This document shows, piece after piece, positions 10,558 through 21,700 of a DNA stretch of 64,000 bases. The DNA is from Pristionchus mayeri (Eukaryota; Nematoda; Chromadorea; Rhabditida; Neodiplogasteridae), in assembly GCA_036245805.1 (NCBI GenBank), contig BTRK01000001.1, positions 32,250,758 through 32,314,757 on the forward strand, read 5' to 3'. How positions within the stretch are numbered: position 1 is the stretch's first letter; each line of letters starts with the position of its first letter. The notes below the pieces were generated by a model, which saw only the letters and a list, made by a program, of their open reading frames with translations, ran no database searches and was not told the origin of the DNA. The position numbers were made by a program, and so were the translations under genes.

Positions 10558-11334
10558 TACAAGGGAGACTCAAAAGTCAACGGAGGAGCTTCGGAATTTC
10601 ACATCCCTAGGTGCTTAGGTACTGATGAGAGACGCTCGAAACACTTTTCAAAAGTTGCTTATCTGATCTTTGAACTTTCGAAAAGGTGTCCCTTGGATTC
10701 GGATATCGCGAAGCTCAAGATAGCCTACTGATTTTGCTCACCCGCGTTTATATCCAGGCTGGCCGAGTGGTTAGAGCATCGGACTTACGTTCTTATTGCT
10801 GCTGGTTCGATTCCCCTCGTGTCCAATCTCTTTTTGATAATTTTTGTCTCTACATACTTTATTACGATAATACGAAAAAACTGCATCAGTGATGTTGTAC
10901 CTTGTATCCCCGTAGAAACAAAGCATTTTCTACTCATGTTTGCGAGATAACATGCTTCACATTAAATTGAAATCATATGATGTTAGCAATCATAATGTTG
11001 TTGTAATCAGCTCATTTATTATTATCAAGAAGTATGAAAACAAAAATTAGCAAAAATGAATTGGACGCGAAGGGAATCGAACCAGCGGCAATAAGAACGT
11101 GAGCTCGAGGCTCTAACCACTCGGCCAACATGGATATGGACGCAAGTGAGCAAAATCAGTAGGTTATCTTGGGCATCGCGCTATCCGAATCCAATGGACA
11201 CCTTTTCGAAAGGTCAAAGATCAGATGAGCAACTTTTGAAAAGTGTTTCGAGCGTCTCTCATCAGTACCTAAGCACCTAGGGATGTGAAATTCCGAAACT
11301 CCTCCGTTGACTTTTGAGTCTCCCTTGTTAGCAA
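10558..11334. repeat. Palindromic element carrying two tRNA-like arms
   Basis: A near-perfect inverted repeat of about 780 bases. ACAAGGGAGACTCAAAAGTC at left is the reverse complement of the right end. Each arm holds a tRNA-derived sequence (10757-10827 plus, 11061-11131 minus) with A-box TGGCCGAGTGG and B-box GGTTCGATTCC, so two internal pol III promoters face each other across a spacer of about 230 bases. The acceptor stems are poor, so these are not functional tRNA genes. It is best read as a folded-back tRNA-derived SINE or MITE. Confidence 0.8.
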
Positions 11335-11493
11335 GTCATCAGAACATGTCAACTTATCACAACGACTTATCAGAAGTGATACACTAGGCCTACACATGAC
11401 CATAGACTAGTCCAGATCCATCAATTAAAAATGCACATATTGATCGTTGTTCTCGTAAAGTTTAAAGGAAAATTTGAATCATTAGCAAGATTA

Positions 11494-12756
11494 TTACGCG
11501 GGATGGACCGTGTGCGTTCTCTTCTTGCCCAATGCCTTGTGCAAGTAACACAGTACTGGAACGGCGAGGTATGACACTACGACAGGTAGGATGTACAGAG
11601 GTTTGACGAGGATTCGGTGTTTCATCTAAACAAACAAATATTATTTTTACAAATAATTTTGAAATTTAGAATCATAAAGGCTTGCTCTTGTTTTACTCTT
11701 TAATTTTGAAAAGATTGAAATTTATAAAAAAAAAATCTCTGATCTCACTTTAACGAGTCCATCCAGACGAATGAATCCGCCTAGAAACATCCATGCGATC
11801 CCAATTAATATCGACTGGCATGCCTGCACATGTTCGTAATTGCTGGAGATTAGAGGATGTAATCAGTGAAATTTGTTGTTACCGTGCAAAGTGCGAAAAG
11901 GCACCAATGGAGCCGAATTTCGTATCGAACTAAGGCGAATCCAAAAATGAGAAATGGAAGAGGACAGAGACTGATGAGTGCGAGATAGAGTAGCTAAATC
12001 TCGTTTAGTTTACGGTATTTTTTTGTACAACCGCACGTTTTCGAAAGCGAAAAACTAAACTGGAAAAATTCAGGAAAAATTAAGCTGCATAAAAAGAAAA
12101 AAAAGGAGTAAAAAACCCAACGTATTCTTCTTCCACTTGCAGTAGGTAGTCTAGAAAGAAAAAGAAGGAAAGAACGATCGTGGAACCGAGGAGGAGCGAT
12201 AGATATTTGTAGACACATTCCTAGAATTATTTGCTCCGGTAAATTGTATTTTCATTATAATCAAATTTTGAAAAAATACGGTCGATTTTGCAAACTTTGT
12301 TTTTCATCTATTAACATGATGTAAAGGGGACCGGTCTTAAGTGAGTTTGTTGGGTATGTATTAAAAAATGTGCTTGAACCGTTTTTTATTAATATTAGTA
12401 ATCCAAATGGGGTGTTAAAACACGCTGGTTTCCGACAAACCTTGAGTTCACAAAAGCTGATTGGAGTCGCTAAGTGGGCAATGAGAGCTTCTGTAGCCGG
12501 GTTGTTGGGATCGCGAAAGTAGATAGGACTTAGATATGAATCAAGATCAATGCGTGATGGTGAATTTGGAAGTCTGAAAAGTGGAATTGAAGAAAGAACT
12601 AAACAAAAAACTTGATAACAACTGGAAACGCGTTTAAGATATATTTCCAACTGAAATCGCTAACAAACATTCATGAATTGTTTTCTAGCTGAAAATAATA
12701 AATTACTCTTACTCAAGCTCCGACGAATCAGAGTCGGCTCCGTGCTCCTCCTCCAT
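11494..12756 (-). CDS. Four-pass membrane protein, subfamily 3
   Basis: Six exons: 12713-12756, 12441-12573, 12122-12220, 11883-11993, 11749-11823, 11494-11625; 197 aa. Exon 1 (MEEEHGADSDSSEL) ends in phase 2, the rest in phase 0. Exon 2 gives a hydrophilic head. Exon 3 is TM1 (YLSLLLGSTIVLSFFFFL), exon 4 is TM2 (CPLPFLIFGFALVRYE), exon 5 is TM3 (ACQSILIGIAWMFLGGF), and exon 6 is TM4 plus a basic tail (LYILPVVVSYLAVPVLCYLH, then GKKRTH). Every splice is GT-AG and every frame is open, so the copy looks functional. Exon 2 is longer than in the other subfamily-3 genes (44 against 28 and 27 codons), and exon 5 is shorter (25 against 34). Function unknown. Confidence 0.85.
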
Positions 12757-13060
12757 ATCCAGTTGGGAAGAGCAGTGCAAGGGACAGCCGGGTTCACTAG
12801 CCAGAGCAACGGACTGAATGAAACAGAGCGAAGAAGCCCTAATTCAGAAATCTGTCTGTCTGCCGGTCGGGATCGGCCAGACGGAGAAGAGTAATCGGGA
12901 TGGAAGAGTAATGCACGGGCCAGTATGCCACTTTCACTTACCGAGGCAAGAATAAGAAGAGGATACGAAGAAGAAGGAGAAGAAGGAAAGAGAGCGTGTG
13001 AGAGAGAAAACCGTTATTTTCAAAGACCTATGTCTATTCCGAATATGCCGAACGGACAAG
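12757..13060 (-). promoter_or_regulatory. Subfamily-3 upstream region with one ACCGTTATTTT unit
   Basis: About 245-300 bases upstream of the ATG at 12756, the plus strand reads AAACCGTTATTTTCAAAG...CTATGTCT...GGACAAG (13001-13060). The same unit is present in two copies upstream of the subfamily-3 gene at 30795 and in four copies upstream of the subfamily-3 exon at 27533, always in the same orientation relative to the gene. Confidence 0.5.
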
Positions 13061-13176
13061 ATAATTCGAGCCCTGGAATCACAATCAGGATGAAAGAATA
13101 GGAAATTGTCATGTTTGCAGCAAAGTTAATTCCGATTAATTGAATTTATTTTGATCATAAAAATTCCCATAATGAC

Positions 13177-14730
13177 GAACATTCGGCTCTGTACCAATAT
13201 AAGGGTCCCAAGGTGGATTCTGTACCAATATAAGGGTCCCAAAGGAAGCTGTACCAATATAAGGGTCCCAAAAATTTCTGTACCAGTATAAGGGTCCCAA
13301 AGTAAGCTGTACCAGTATAAGGGTCCCAAACAAAATTTCAAATGCTGTTATCAATATGTAATATTGCATCATAACTATGTAACACCGTGTTTCTGAATTG
13401 TATAAAGGAAATCCAGCTCTGAATGTGTGTTACCTTCGCAAATTGGCTCAAACTCAACCTACAAGACAATGTCCTTGGCCACTCTTTGGTTTAGGACAGA
13501 TGTATAAGAGACATATCTTTGCAGAGATACAAAAAAGGTTAACAAATATCAAAGTTCGGAACTTTAAAAGAGTTCGAGCTGGTTCGAATAGCCCAGCCAA
13601 GTGCCTAGCCTTCTAGGATGATATTGAGCCGAGTTACGAAGGGAACGCAAATAAAGTGATTGATTTCCGTTACACACATCTGAAACACGATATTGCACAG
13701 TTATGATGCAGTATTATTAGGTTGTCTCAAAAGTTTCTCCCTATTTTATTTTTCAAGTTTTTTCTCGCTTGCATTTCCTGTCGGTTATTTCCATTTAGTG
13801 CAAGTTGGGGTTATATAAGTAGAATACAATAGTAGGTTTGAACCGTTTCTAGAATGCGTTGTATGCGAATAATTATGCGATATCTCGAAAACTCAGAAAA
13901 TGTCCATTTTTGGGTGCTCTTTCTTCGTCACTACAATTTGAATACGAGCTAACATTTGGTTATGCCCTGTTGATATGTGATACTATAAGGGTTGCCCTTC
14001 AAGATTATAACAAAATATCCGGCATTCAACACGTATTGAAAACAGGGTAGAGCAAAAAAGGCTGATTTCGAAGGACAAATTTCGCCATCTAGCTTTCGAA
14101 TATTGCTGTTCACGATCAGGTTATTGTAGACTCCCCGAATATAAAGTTTATAACACACATGCCGAGTACTTCAATGACCACAACAATTGAGCTGGCTGGG
14201 TCAATCGCAAAAGGTGCAGGGTTATGCAATATTTATCAACAGAAAACTGCTTAGCGTGATTTTACGAACAAGAGCTCATCCCAAGTGGGGATAATCAGGC
14301 CTCCTCACTATAATGCATACATCAGCATGCCCATATATCGCGCTTTACAATAGTGTGTCAGTTATGTGCCTATCACAATTCTCCATACAACTATGAGCAA
14401 ATAAAAATAATGGTTCTGGCGCAATTTCCCTGAATTTGGAAGTTTGCTGTGTTTGTATTACTAATTATGTAGACCTGTGATAGCGTATTTTCGATAGAGT
14501 AACAAAGCATCATTCGACTACTGAAGTACTTGTGGGGATTCATCAACATTGAAGGGAAGGATAAATACAAATCAAAAATTGGTCAAAAAGGGAGAAACTT
14601 TTGAGACAACCTAATACATATTCATGACAAAATTTTATTTGGGACCCTTATACTGGTACAGATATTTTTGGGACCCTTATACTGGTACAGAAATATTGGG
14701 ACCCTCATATTGGTACAGAGCCGAACATTC
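13177..14730. mobile_element. Foldback element with tandem-repeat termini
   Basis: GAACATTCGGCTCTGTACC at the left end and its exact reverse complement at the right end (to 14730) bound 1.55 kb. The left terminus consists of five tandem units of TGTACCARTATAAGGGTCCC (about 13190-13329). The right terminus has three inverted units (14640-14721). Such compound inverted termini are typical of foldback-type DNA elements. No ORF of its own was found; the centre is largely a nested mariner (13717-14614). Confidence 0.8.
13717..14614. mobile_element. Non-autonomous mariner nested in the foldback element
   Basis: Terminal inverted repeats TTAGGTTGTCTCAAAAGTTT and its complement, flanked by TA on both sides, are diagnostic of Tc1/mariner transposition. 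The interior of 898 bases has no open transposase frame, so this is a decayed or internally deleted copy. Confidence 0.85.
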
Positions 14731-14907
14731 TTCTTAACTAGAGAGAAACCACAAGATGTTGGCCTTCTCGCACGCTCGGGAAGAAGAGTAGTTCTAATAA
14801 TGGCATTACTAACGAGAAAGCATGGGCATTGAGGAGAGTCAGACCATTGCTAGATAGTAGAGTATGAACTACAACTTTGCTTGAATGACTCTCTTACCGC
14901 ATAAGGC

Positions 14908-14990
14908 ACCACGTCGGATGAGAACTATGACGTCATGCCGCCTTTGATAGATCAAATGCGGCATGACGTCATAGTTCTCATCCGACCTAG
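14908..14990. repeat. CRE-containing hairpin element, copy 4 (best preserved)
   Basis: CGTCGGATGAGAACTATGAC then GTCATGCCGCC, a short TTTGATAGATCAAA centre, and the mirrored arm ending TCTCATCCGACCTAG. Both arms contain TGACGTCA. It lies between the foldback element and the RTE ORF. Confidence 0.85.
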
Positions 14991-15079
14991 AAAATATAGG
15001 GACTTTAGCAGCAATACTTTGTCTTAATCATATTATGGGTTCGTAAGAGTTCGTCAATCAATATTTATCACGTCATGCG

Positions 15080-17827
15080 TTAACGCAAGATGAGGAAGGG
15101 TCGGTATTCTTCAGCAGTTGCGTTCCACCATCTCGCTCCAATAGTTCTTCTGAGATCATCTCTCCATCGGGGTTTAGGCTGACCCGGTGAGCGCGTCCTG
15201 TTGTAAGGTATCCACATAGTAGTCGCTCTGCTCCATTCTTCCATATCCATTCGTCGCAGTTTCAACGCCCAAATTGCCTTCCTTCTCATAGCCTCCTGAT
15301 TCCAGTCACGGACTCCTGTTGCGTTGCGGATGTTCACGTTCCTCCATCGATCTCGCAAGCTGATTCCGAGCATTTTCCGCTCCATCTTACGCTGAGTCAC
15401 ACTTAGTCGCTCCTTGTCACTTGCTCGTAGGGCCCATAGCTCGCTGCCATAGAGTATCGTAGACATGACACAACTGTTGAAAAGGCGCCGCTTTGTTTTC
15501 ATCGGTAGAATGCGTGAAGAGAGGAGGTACGAGAGCTTGCTCCATGCGAACCAACCCAGACGAATTCTGTGCTCAAGTTCTGCTGAGTAGTCAAGGGGAA
15601 GTGAGATTCTTCCGCCTAGATAGGTGGTGGATTCGGCAAAGTTGAACTTCAGATTGTCGATGACAATGGGTGCTCGGGTGGAGGTGCACGAGGTTAGAAG
15701 TACGGTCTTGGATGGATTTACTTCAAGACCAACGCGCGCGCAAGCCTCCATAAGTTTCTTCATCATGTTCTCCAGTTCGGGGCGACTCTTTGCGATTAGA
15801 ACAATGTCGTCTGCGTACTCTAAGTGACTCAGGTTGCGGCCATCGATCGATATTCCGTTGTTCTCCCAATCGATTTCATTCATAGCGTATCTCAGGACGG
15901 CATTGAAGAGACATGGGGAGAGAGTGTCTCCTTGGCGAACTCCTCTCCGCACTTCAACTGGAACCAAATCCTCGTTGACACGGATGAGAGTAGAGGAAGA
16001 TTCGTAGAGGCGACGCAAGAGATGGATTAGAGTCGGGTGCACTCTAGCGATCCACAGTGCGTGCCAAACAGAGTTCCATTCCACACAGTCAAATGCCTTC
16101 CGAAAATCCACGAATCCCAAGTAGAGGTGCATTCCGTATTCGTGCGTGCGTTCTGCGAGTTGTTTGATCGAGTGAAGATTGTTGAGAGTGCAGTGACCTT
16201 TCCGGAATCCGGTCTGAGTGTGCGATTCAGCCTCTTCAATTGATGATTCGATTCGTTTGAGAACAACGCGAGTGATTGTCTTGAGGGATACGTTAAGCAA
16301 CGAGATTGGTCTGAAGTTTCCGATATCTGTTGGGTCGCCCTTTTTGTGAAGAAGGGACACAACTGCTTCAACCAAATCTCCAGGTACTTGGTCTCCTGCT
16401 ACGAGGCGATTCAGTAGATCAGCGAAGAATGGGGCAAGGTGCTCTCTTGAGTGGTAAAGCATGTCGGGGAGGATACCATCGGATCCAGGGGAATGCCCGC
16501 ACTTGAGAAGCGAGAGAGCATGCCTCGTTTCATCTGGAAGGAAGAGTGGCAATGGTTCGGGAGAAGGAGGCACGGCCAAGGGAATGTTCACTGCGCGTTT
16601 GTAGAGTTCCCCGTAGTAAACTTGGACGGCAGTCTTAGTCGCATCTTGGGAAAGAGCGCCAGAGACTGGGTCAGGAACGAGAAGTCGTTTACGAGACGAG
16701 CGCAGTTTGAGCATCTCTTTGACGATGCTTCTTCCTTTCATTGCAGCTTGTTTTGCCTGGTTCTCTTTCCTTCTCTTGATATCGTCTACGAGGTTGCTTC
16801 GGGCTGTTTTGCATGACAAGGAATATTCGACATTGGATTGCAGGGATGATCGAAGTAGATGGCGTTGAGCAAGGAGTTTCCGAGTTGCGGGAGAGATCCA
16901 AGGTGGCGATTGCCTCTTTCTCCAACAGTTGGTTGCTGCTGTCTTTGCAAACGCTTGTATCTTGTGGAAGGCGTCTGTGGCTGAGGATGGACGAGCAAGG
17001 GGCATTGATGCGAGAAGGTTCGCATTGGCAGTAAAAGCGACTTTATCGAAATCCAGCCGCTCCCTGCATCTTTTATGCCGCACCTTGTTGGGGAGAGAGA
17101 GGGTGAGTCGGACGAGACGATGGTCGGAGTCGAATTCGAACTGGCCGACGACTCCACAATTGACAACTCTCGCTGTGATGGGCGATGCTACGAAGTCAAT
17201 TTGGTTGAATGTGGAGCCGTTAGGGGAACGCCAAGTCCAGATTCTTCCTCGACGTCGCTTGGGGAAGGTGTTTTGGATGCGCAATTTGTTCCTCACGCAG
17301 GTCTCTGCAAAAGAGCGCCCACGTGAGTTCGGGGTCGGAGAGGCAAATTCACCGACAAATCTTTCATTGCCAGGTTCCTTTGCGACTCTACAGTTGAAAT
17401 CCCCGACCAAAACTGGCATGTATCCTGCCGGAGCGTCGTGCAGCGCGTTCTCGATCTGGTCAAGGAAGTCGTCGTAGACGGCATCATGATAAGCCGATGT
17501 TGGGGCGTAAGCATTGACCAGGAAGAGTTTCTGTTGTGGTAGCTGCAGGGTTGCGAGACGATCCGAAAGACCTCGAAACACGGCTCCTTTTGCAAGATGC
17601 GGTTGCAGCAGGAAAGCGACACCATGTCTTGCAGTGGCACCCCCTGAGTGATAAACGACGATGCCTGAGGCCGCAAGATTGAAGGAAGCTAAACCCACAA
17701 TCCTCGCCTCCTGAACAGCTACGATGTCCCACTTGATCTTTGAGAGGGCCAGCTCGATCTCGAGGAGCTTCTCCTTGGGTGCGAGTGTCCGGGCGTTCAG
17801 CGTGCCGATGTTGAATGGACGACCCAT
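15080..17827 (-). mobile_element. RTE-type non-LTR retrotransposon ORF (endonuclease + reverse transcriptase)
   Basis: An uninterrupted 915-codon frame. The N-terminal AP-endonuclease domain shows NARTL, VQEAR, NAYAPTSA, LVGDFNCRV (about residue 140) and SDHRLV (about 235). The reverse transcriptase shows PGSDGILPDML, KGDPTDIGNFRPISL, TQTGFRKGHCT, VDFRKAFDCVEW, GVRQGDTLSP and the catalytic HLEYADDIVLIA, followed by NPSKT and YLGGRI. Domain order and the single ORF fit the RTE clade. The start is the first ATG before the endonuclease fold. No stop or frameshift is present, so the copy could be recent. It separates the subfamily-3 genes at 11494-12756 and 18794-27533 and inserted next to a relic subfamily-2 promoter at 18420-18600. 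Confidence 0.9.
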
Positions 17828-17939
17828 CGAGGCGGCTTACAACTCCCGCTTGCCAGAGCTGCTGGGAGAGGGAAACTGGCCGAGGGAGAGGGAGACGGGG
17901 GGACGGAATGCGCACCACACCGCTCGCGACTAGCGTTGA

Positions 17940-18090
17940 GGGCCAGAATTGAGGGCGTTGAGGGCGTTGAGGGCCAGAAAAAAAGAGTTCGTAATTCGGG
18001 CATTAGTCTCTTCCTTTCACACACTCTATAGACCTGAGAGACTGTGTAAAATGAAGAGACCGTGGTCTCGTTTCTCGAACTGTAGTGCCA
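17940..18090. repeat. GTTGAGGGC tandem repeat and hairpin at the RTE 5' flank
   Basis: Short tandem copies of GTTGAGGGC (17934-17977) lie upstream of the retrotransposon ORF on its strand. They are followed by a weak hairpin (about 17985-18085, AGAGTTCGTAATTCGGG against CTCGTTTCTCGAACTGTA) like those at 41000-41113 and 46860-47050. Confidence 0.45.
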
Positions 18091-18183
18091 ACAACAGATG
18101 AGATTGTATAGCAAGCAATGCAAAGGCTTCGACGTCACTCGAATTTGTAGTCGTAAAGGCGGCAACGCTAGGTAGGCGTTAGA

Positions 18184-18292
18184 GTTGGTAATACGAGGGG
18201 AGGTTACGAGCTCGTTACGCCTCCCCTCCTCGGATTGAAAAATAGTACTAGGGGAGGATAACGAGCTCGTAACCTCCCCTCGTATTGCCAAC
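18184..18292. repeat. Small palindromic element
   Basis: GTTGGTAATACGAGGGGAGG at left is matched in reverse complement at right (CCTCCCCTCGTATTGCCAAC). The arms contain an internal GAGCTCGT. About 109 bases; no coding content. Confidence 0.75.
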
Positions 18293-18419
18293 ACCAGTAG
18301 GCGTAGTCCGGCTAGCCCGGCTGCATGTTCCTGTTTGCTGCGTATCCATGTTATTTCAAAGTACTGCAACCTTCTGCAGCTGAGGACACTTTACCGACCA
18401 ATTTACCGACCCGGGAATA

Positions 18420-18600
18420 GATTAAGAGGGAAAAGAAAATAGAGACAGATAGAGATGGAGGAAGGCAGATGAACCACGGTATGCAGGCGTTTTTTTCGCG
18501 CCTGGAGAGGAGGGTCTTGATGTTCTACTCTTGCATTCCTCTCATTGGGAAATATTTGGACATACTCGAAAAAAATGAGAGTCATTCACGATAGTTTGTG
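18420..18600 (-). pseudogene. Relic upstream block of a lost subfamily-2 gene
   Basis: The plus strand reads ATGCAGGCGTTTTTTTCGCG...CCTCTCATTGGGAAATATTTG. It aligns with the upstream blocks of the subfamily-2 genes at 8408-8500 and 10200-10375 (ATGCAGACGTTTTTGCA...CCTCAATGGGAAAATTTG), same orientation. No subfamily-2 exon follows to the left, where there is a small palindrome and then the RTE element. This suggests a third minus-strand subfamily-2 gene lost before or during RTE insertion. Confidence 0.45.
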
Positions 18601-18793
18601 ACGTATTTACCTTCACTAGTGTTTTTACTGTGCAAGTGTCCATTAATAACAAGACAGATTTATCAATCGCCGTAAGTTGATATCGACACAGGAGTACACA
18701 TGACATTGAGTACACAGGTCACGCAGGACTTTGTTAACAAGACAGCTTGATCAATAGCAGTACGGTATTATCGGTAGGTCATTATCGGGTAGA

Positions 18794-21700
18794 TCACTTC
18801 GAATTGCATCCGGACTGGCTTTTCTTGACGTTCTTGATCGGCTTCTCATACCACTTCAAGAAGATGCGAATGCAAAGGAGGGAGTGGGCGACAGGGAAGA
18901 TGTAGAGAGGAGCGATGAGCATCCTCAGGTAAGTCTTAAAGGAGGAGTATCAGAAAAAAATGACTCAAAAGGTTTTTAAGCACGTTAGTTCGTGCATTTT
19001 CCTTTGGCCTAATTTTGCCTTTGAATAATTTTGCTACACCAAATCAGACGATTTCAACTGATTTTTCAGTTGTTTTGTTAACATTAGATGAAACAGAAAA
19101 CTCACTGAATACTGGGTCTCTGGCTCATTGGAATCAGAAGGCTCATAGAATAGGACGAGGCCACATTGAAATAGCCAAGTGATCGAGATCAATAGCGCTT
19201 GGCATGTCTGAAAATGGTCAAATTTTTGGAGATTGGCGAATGAAATCGACTAAATGTCATCTTACCGCATAAAGAGCGAAGAGAAACTGATGGGGCCTGC
19301 GTTCATGATGAACCGAGACGAATACCCCAATGAGAAAGGGCAGTGTAAAGAAGGTGATGAGAGAGAGAAAGAGCAGCTGAAAGCCGTATTGTTTGTTTAG
19401 GAACAACCATATTTTTCTCGAGAAAAACAGCAATGAAGATTGACATCTTACGGGCTATAGCGCAGTAAGAAGAAACCATCTCAAACACACTCTCTCATCC
19501 CGAACAATCACTGAGAGTCAGCTCCCATTTCCTCGCTATTTGATCACACATGTACCCTACTGTTTCGTCGCGCGTCGGGCGTATATAAATAATAATAATA
19601 ATAAAATTAACTTACATATTCGTCCGGTTTCAGTGCGTAGCGTCCAAAGGAGTAGGAGAAGATCACGATAGTCGATCCGAGATTGAGAGAAAGGTACGTG
19701 TAGGCCCATCTCTAAAATGTATTATTACGTTCCTTATCTTAGATTGATTATGTGGAAAATGTCAAGGAGAACAGGACATATCTGAGTTCTAGCAATTCCA
19801 TATCTCGACTGCTAGACGGGAACTATAAATTTATAATGTGGGGTTTAAAAGCAATTTAGACTCCACATTCCAAATTTCAAGCATTAGGTCTCCCAGGTAT
19901 GGAATTTGAGGTATAAGTGCGGGAATACAATTTTTTTCATATTCTCTTTGGCTTTTTCGACGATATTAGTGAGACGGGGCTTTCAATTTTCGAATTTAAT
20001 ATCGACTTCGAGCTCAATTACAAATATTTTTGGCCTGAGGCACACTGAGTACCAAAGTATCATATCACTGCCCACTCATTTCGAAATACGCTCCCTTCGG
20101 ACACTTTCGCTAACCCTCACCTTGAAACGCTTGTAATGTTATTGTTAAATGTCTCCAAACACGTAGGCAACTACACGAAACCCCTACCACTCGACCGGCT
20201 CTTCGGCACTATGTCGGATGAGAACTACTACGTCATGCCGCTTTCGATTTATCAAAAACAACATGATATAATAATTTTCATCCGACATGTTGCCGACTCA
20301 TCAATACGTCGGACATCTGCCAATCTCTCACGAAGACGCTTCTCAACAACTTGATCCTTACTCCTGGCAGATAAATAAATTGAAATTAAAATTGAAACCT
20401 TGATCAGGCGAGGGTTGTTTGAGGAGCCCAAGAAGATAGAGAGCTTCTCACGAACAGTTAGCCTGCGCGGTGATGCACTACGTCTGAAAAGTGGAAGTGG
20501 AAAAAGAGCCGCTATATCACTGCGGAGAATGAGTTTACAATACATTTACATCCAAAATCAGTAAAAAAAAATATCGGTTTTCTTCAATTTGAAATTATTA
20601 AACTTAAAGGGAGTTTGATGTGAAATATAATTCTTTGTTGTTTCATTCCTCGCAGTTAATTATGTTGAATGAAGTAAAAAATATTTAATAAATAATTAAA
20701 TTAAATATTTAAAATAATGAAGCAAAGCTACAGTAACCAAATAAACTGTTCCGCGAATTGATTTGTTGACTACTCACTGCTAACGAAATTACGCCGGGGA
20801 AGCCGCCTAACCACGCCCACTCCCCGCTTCGCGGTTGGCATTTTACGTGTTTTATCGATGTTTTCTCGCGGTTTTACATTTTGAATTCACTTGATCTAAT
20901 AATGTATCACTTACATACACCTTATTCGACCTTTGTGAACGTGGTTTATGACCTGTACGCTTACCTCGCCGTTTCCGCGTCGTCTTTTATGACCGATTGA
21001 TCGTTTCTATAGTTGCCCTGTCTGTGTGAGAGCGATACTACCAGTTATTTTGAAAGTCTTTATTGCAATAATCGTCTTAGCACAATTGTGAGAGCATATA
21101 TGGGCGATTACTCGTTAGTTGCCGCTCAATCCGAGTCTTCTCCCATTTCTAGCTCTCCGTCGTTCTCCCCCTCTTCATCCTCCCCTTCCAGTCCATTTCC
21201 ACCCTCTTCTCCCTCCTCATACTCCTCATACTCATATTCTCCCCCTTCCTCTCCCCCATCTTCCTCTTCTAGTCCGTTTCGCTGCTCGTACCAAGTGTTG
21301 ATCTCGTCAAAAACGAGGTCAGAAGGGACTCCCAGTCGACGCGCCACCCGTGTTTCTTCCAGTTCCTCCCTCACGCACACGCTCTCTGCCAGAATCTAAA
21401 TTTTATATTTTATTAAGGGCAGCGTCGCGAGAATTGGTTCTCTTTTTTCCGTGTTATCTTCCTAGTGTCACTTTACGTGCTCTCACGCGTGCTTGGCTGA
21501 GTGCACTCATAATTGATATGGCATTTTCGCGCGATGTCATCCGAATTCTTTTCTGCTTAATATTTAATTACTCATGTTTTTCAACGCAGGATGCGCGCCA
21601 CTTTTGCAAAGCGGTGCCGACACCTTACAACGCCACCTCGCGAACGTATTCCGCAGGTTCGTGAAAGTTGCGCCGCCACTTCATGTAAGTAACGCCGCAG

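Noticed and set aside
10757..10827. Possible tRNA-Ser or tRNA-Leu gene
   Set aside because: A and B boxes are good, but the acceptor stem does not pair and the sequence is mirrored within a palindromic element, so it is tRNA-derived, not a tRNA gene.
13126..13372. Repetitive protein frames (GTLILVQ / YWY repeats)
   Set aside because: Translation of the tandem terminal units of the foldback element.
16929..17477. 182-codon plus-strand frame
   Set aside because: Antisense shadow of the RTE endonuclease domain, which has clear motifs on the minus strand.
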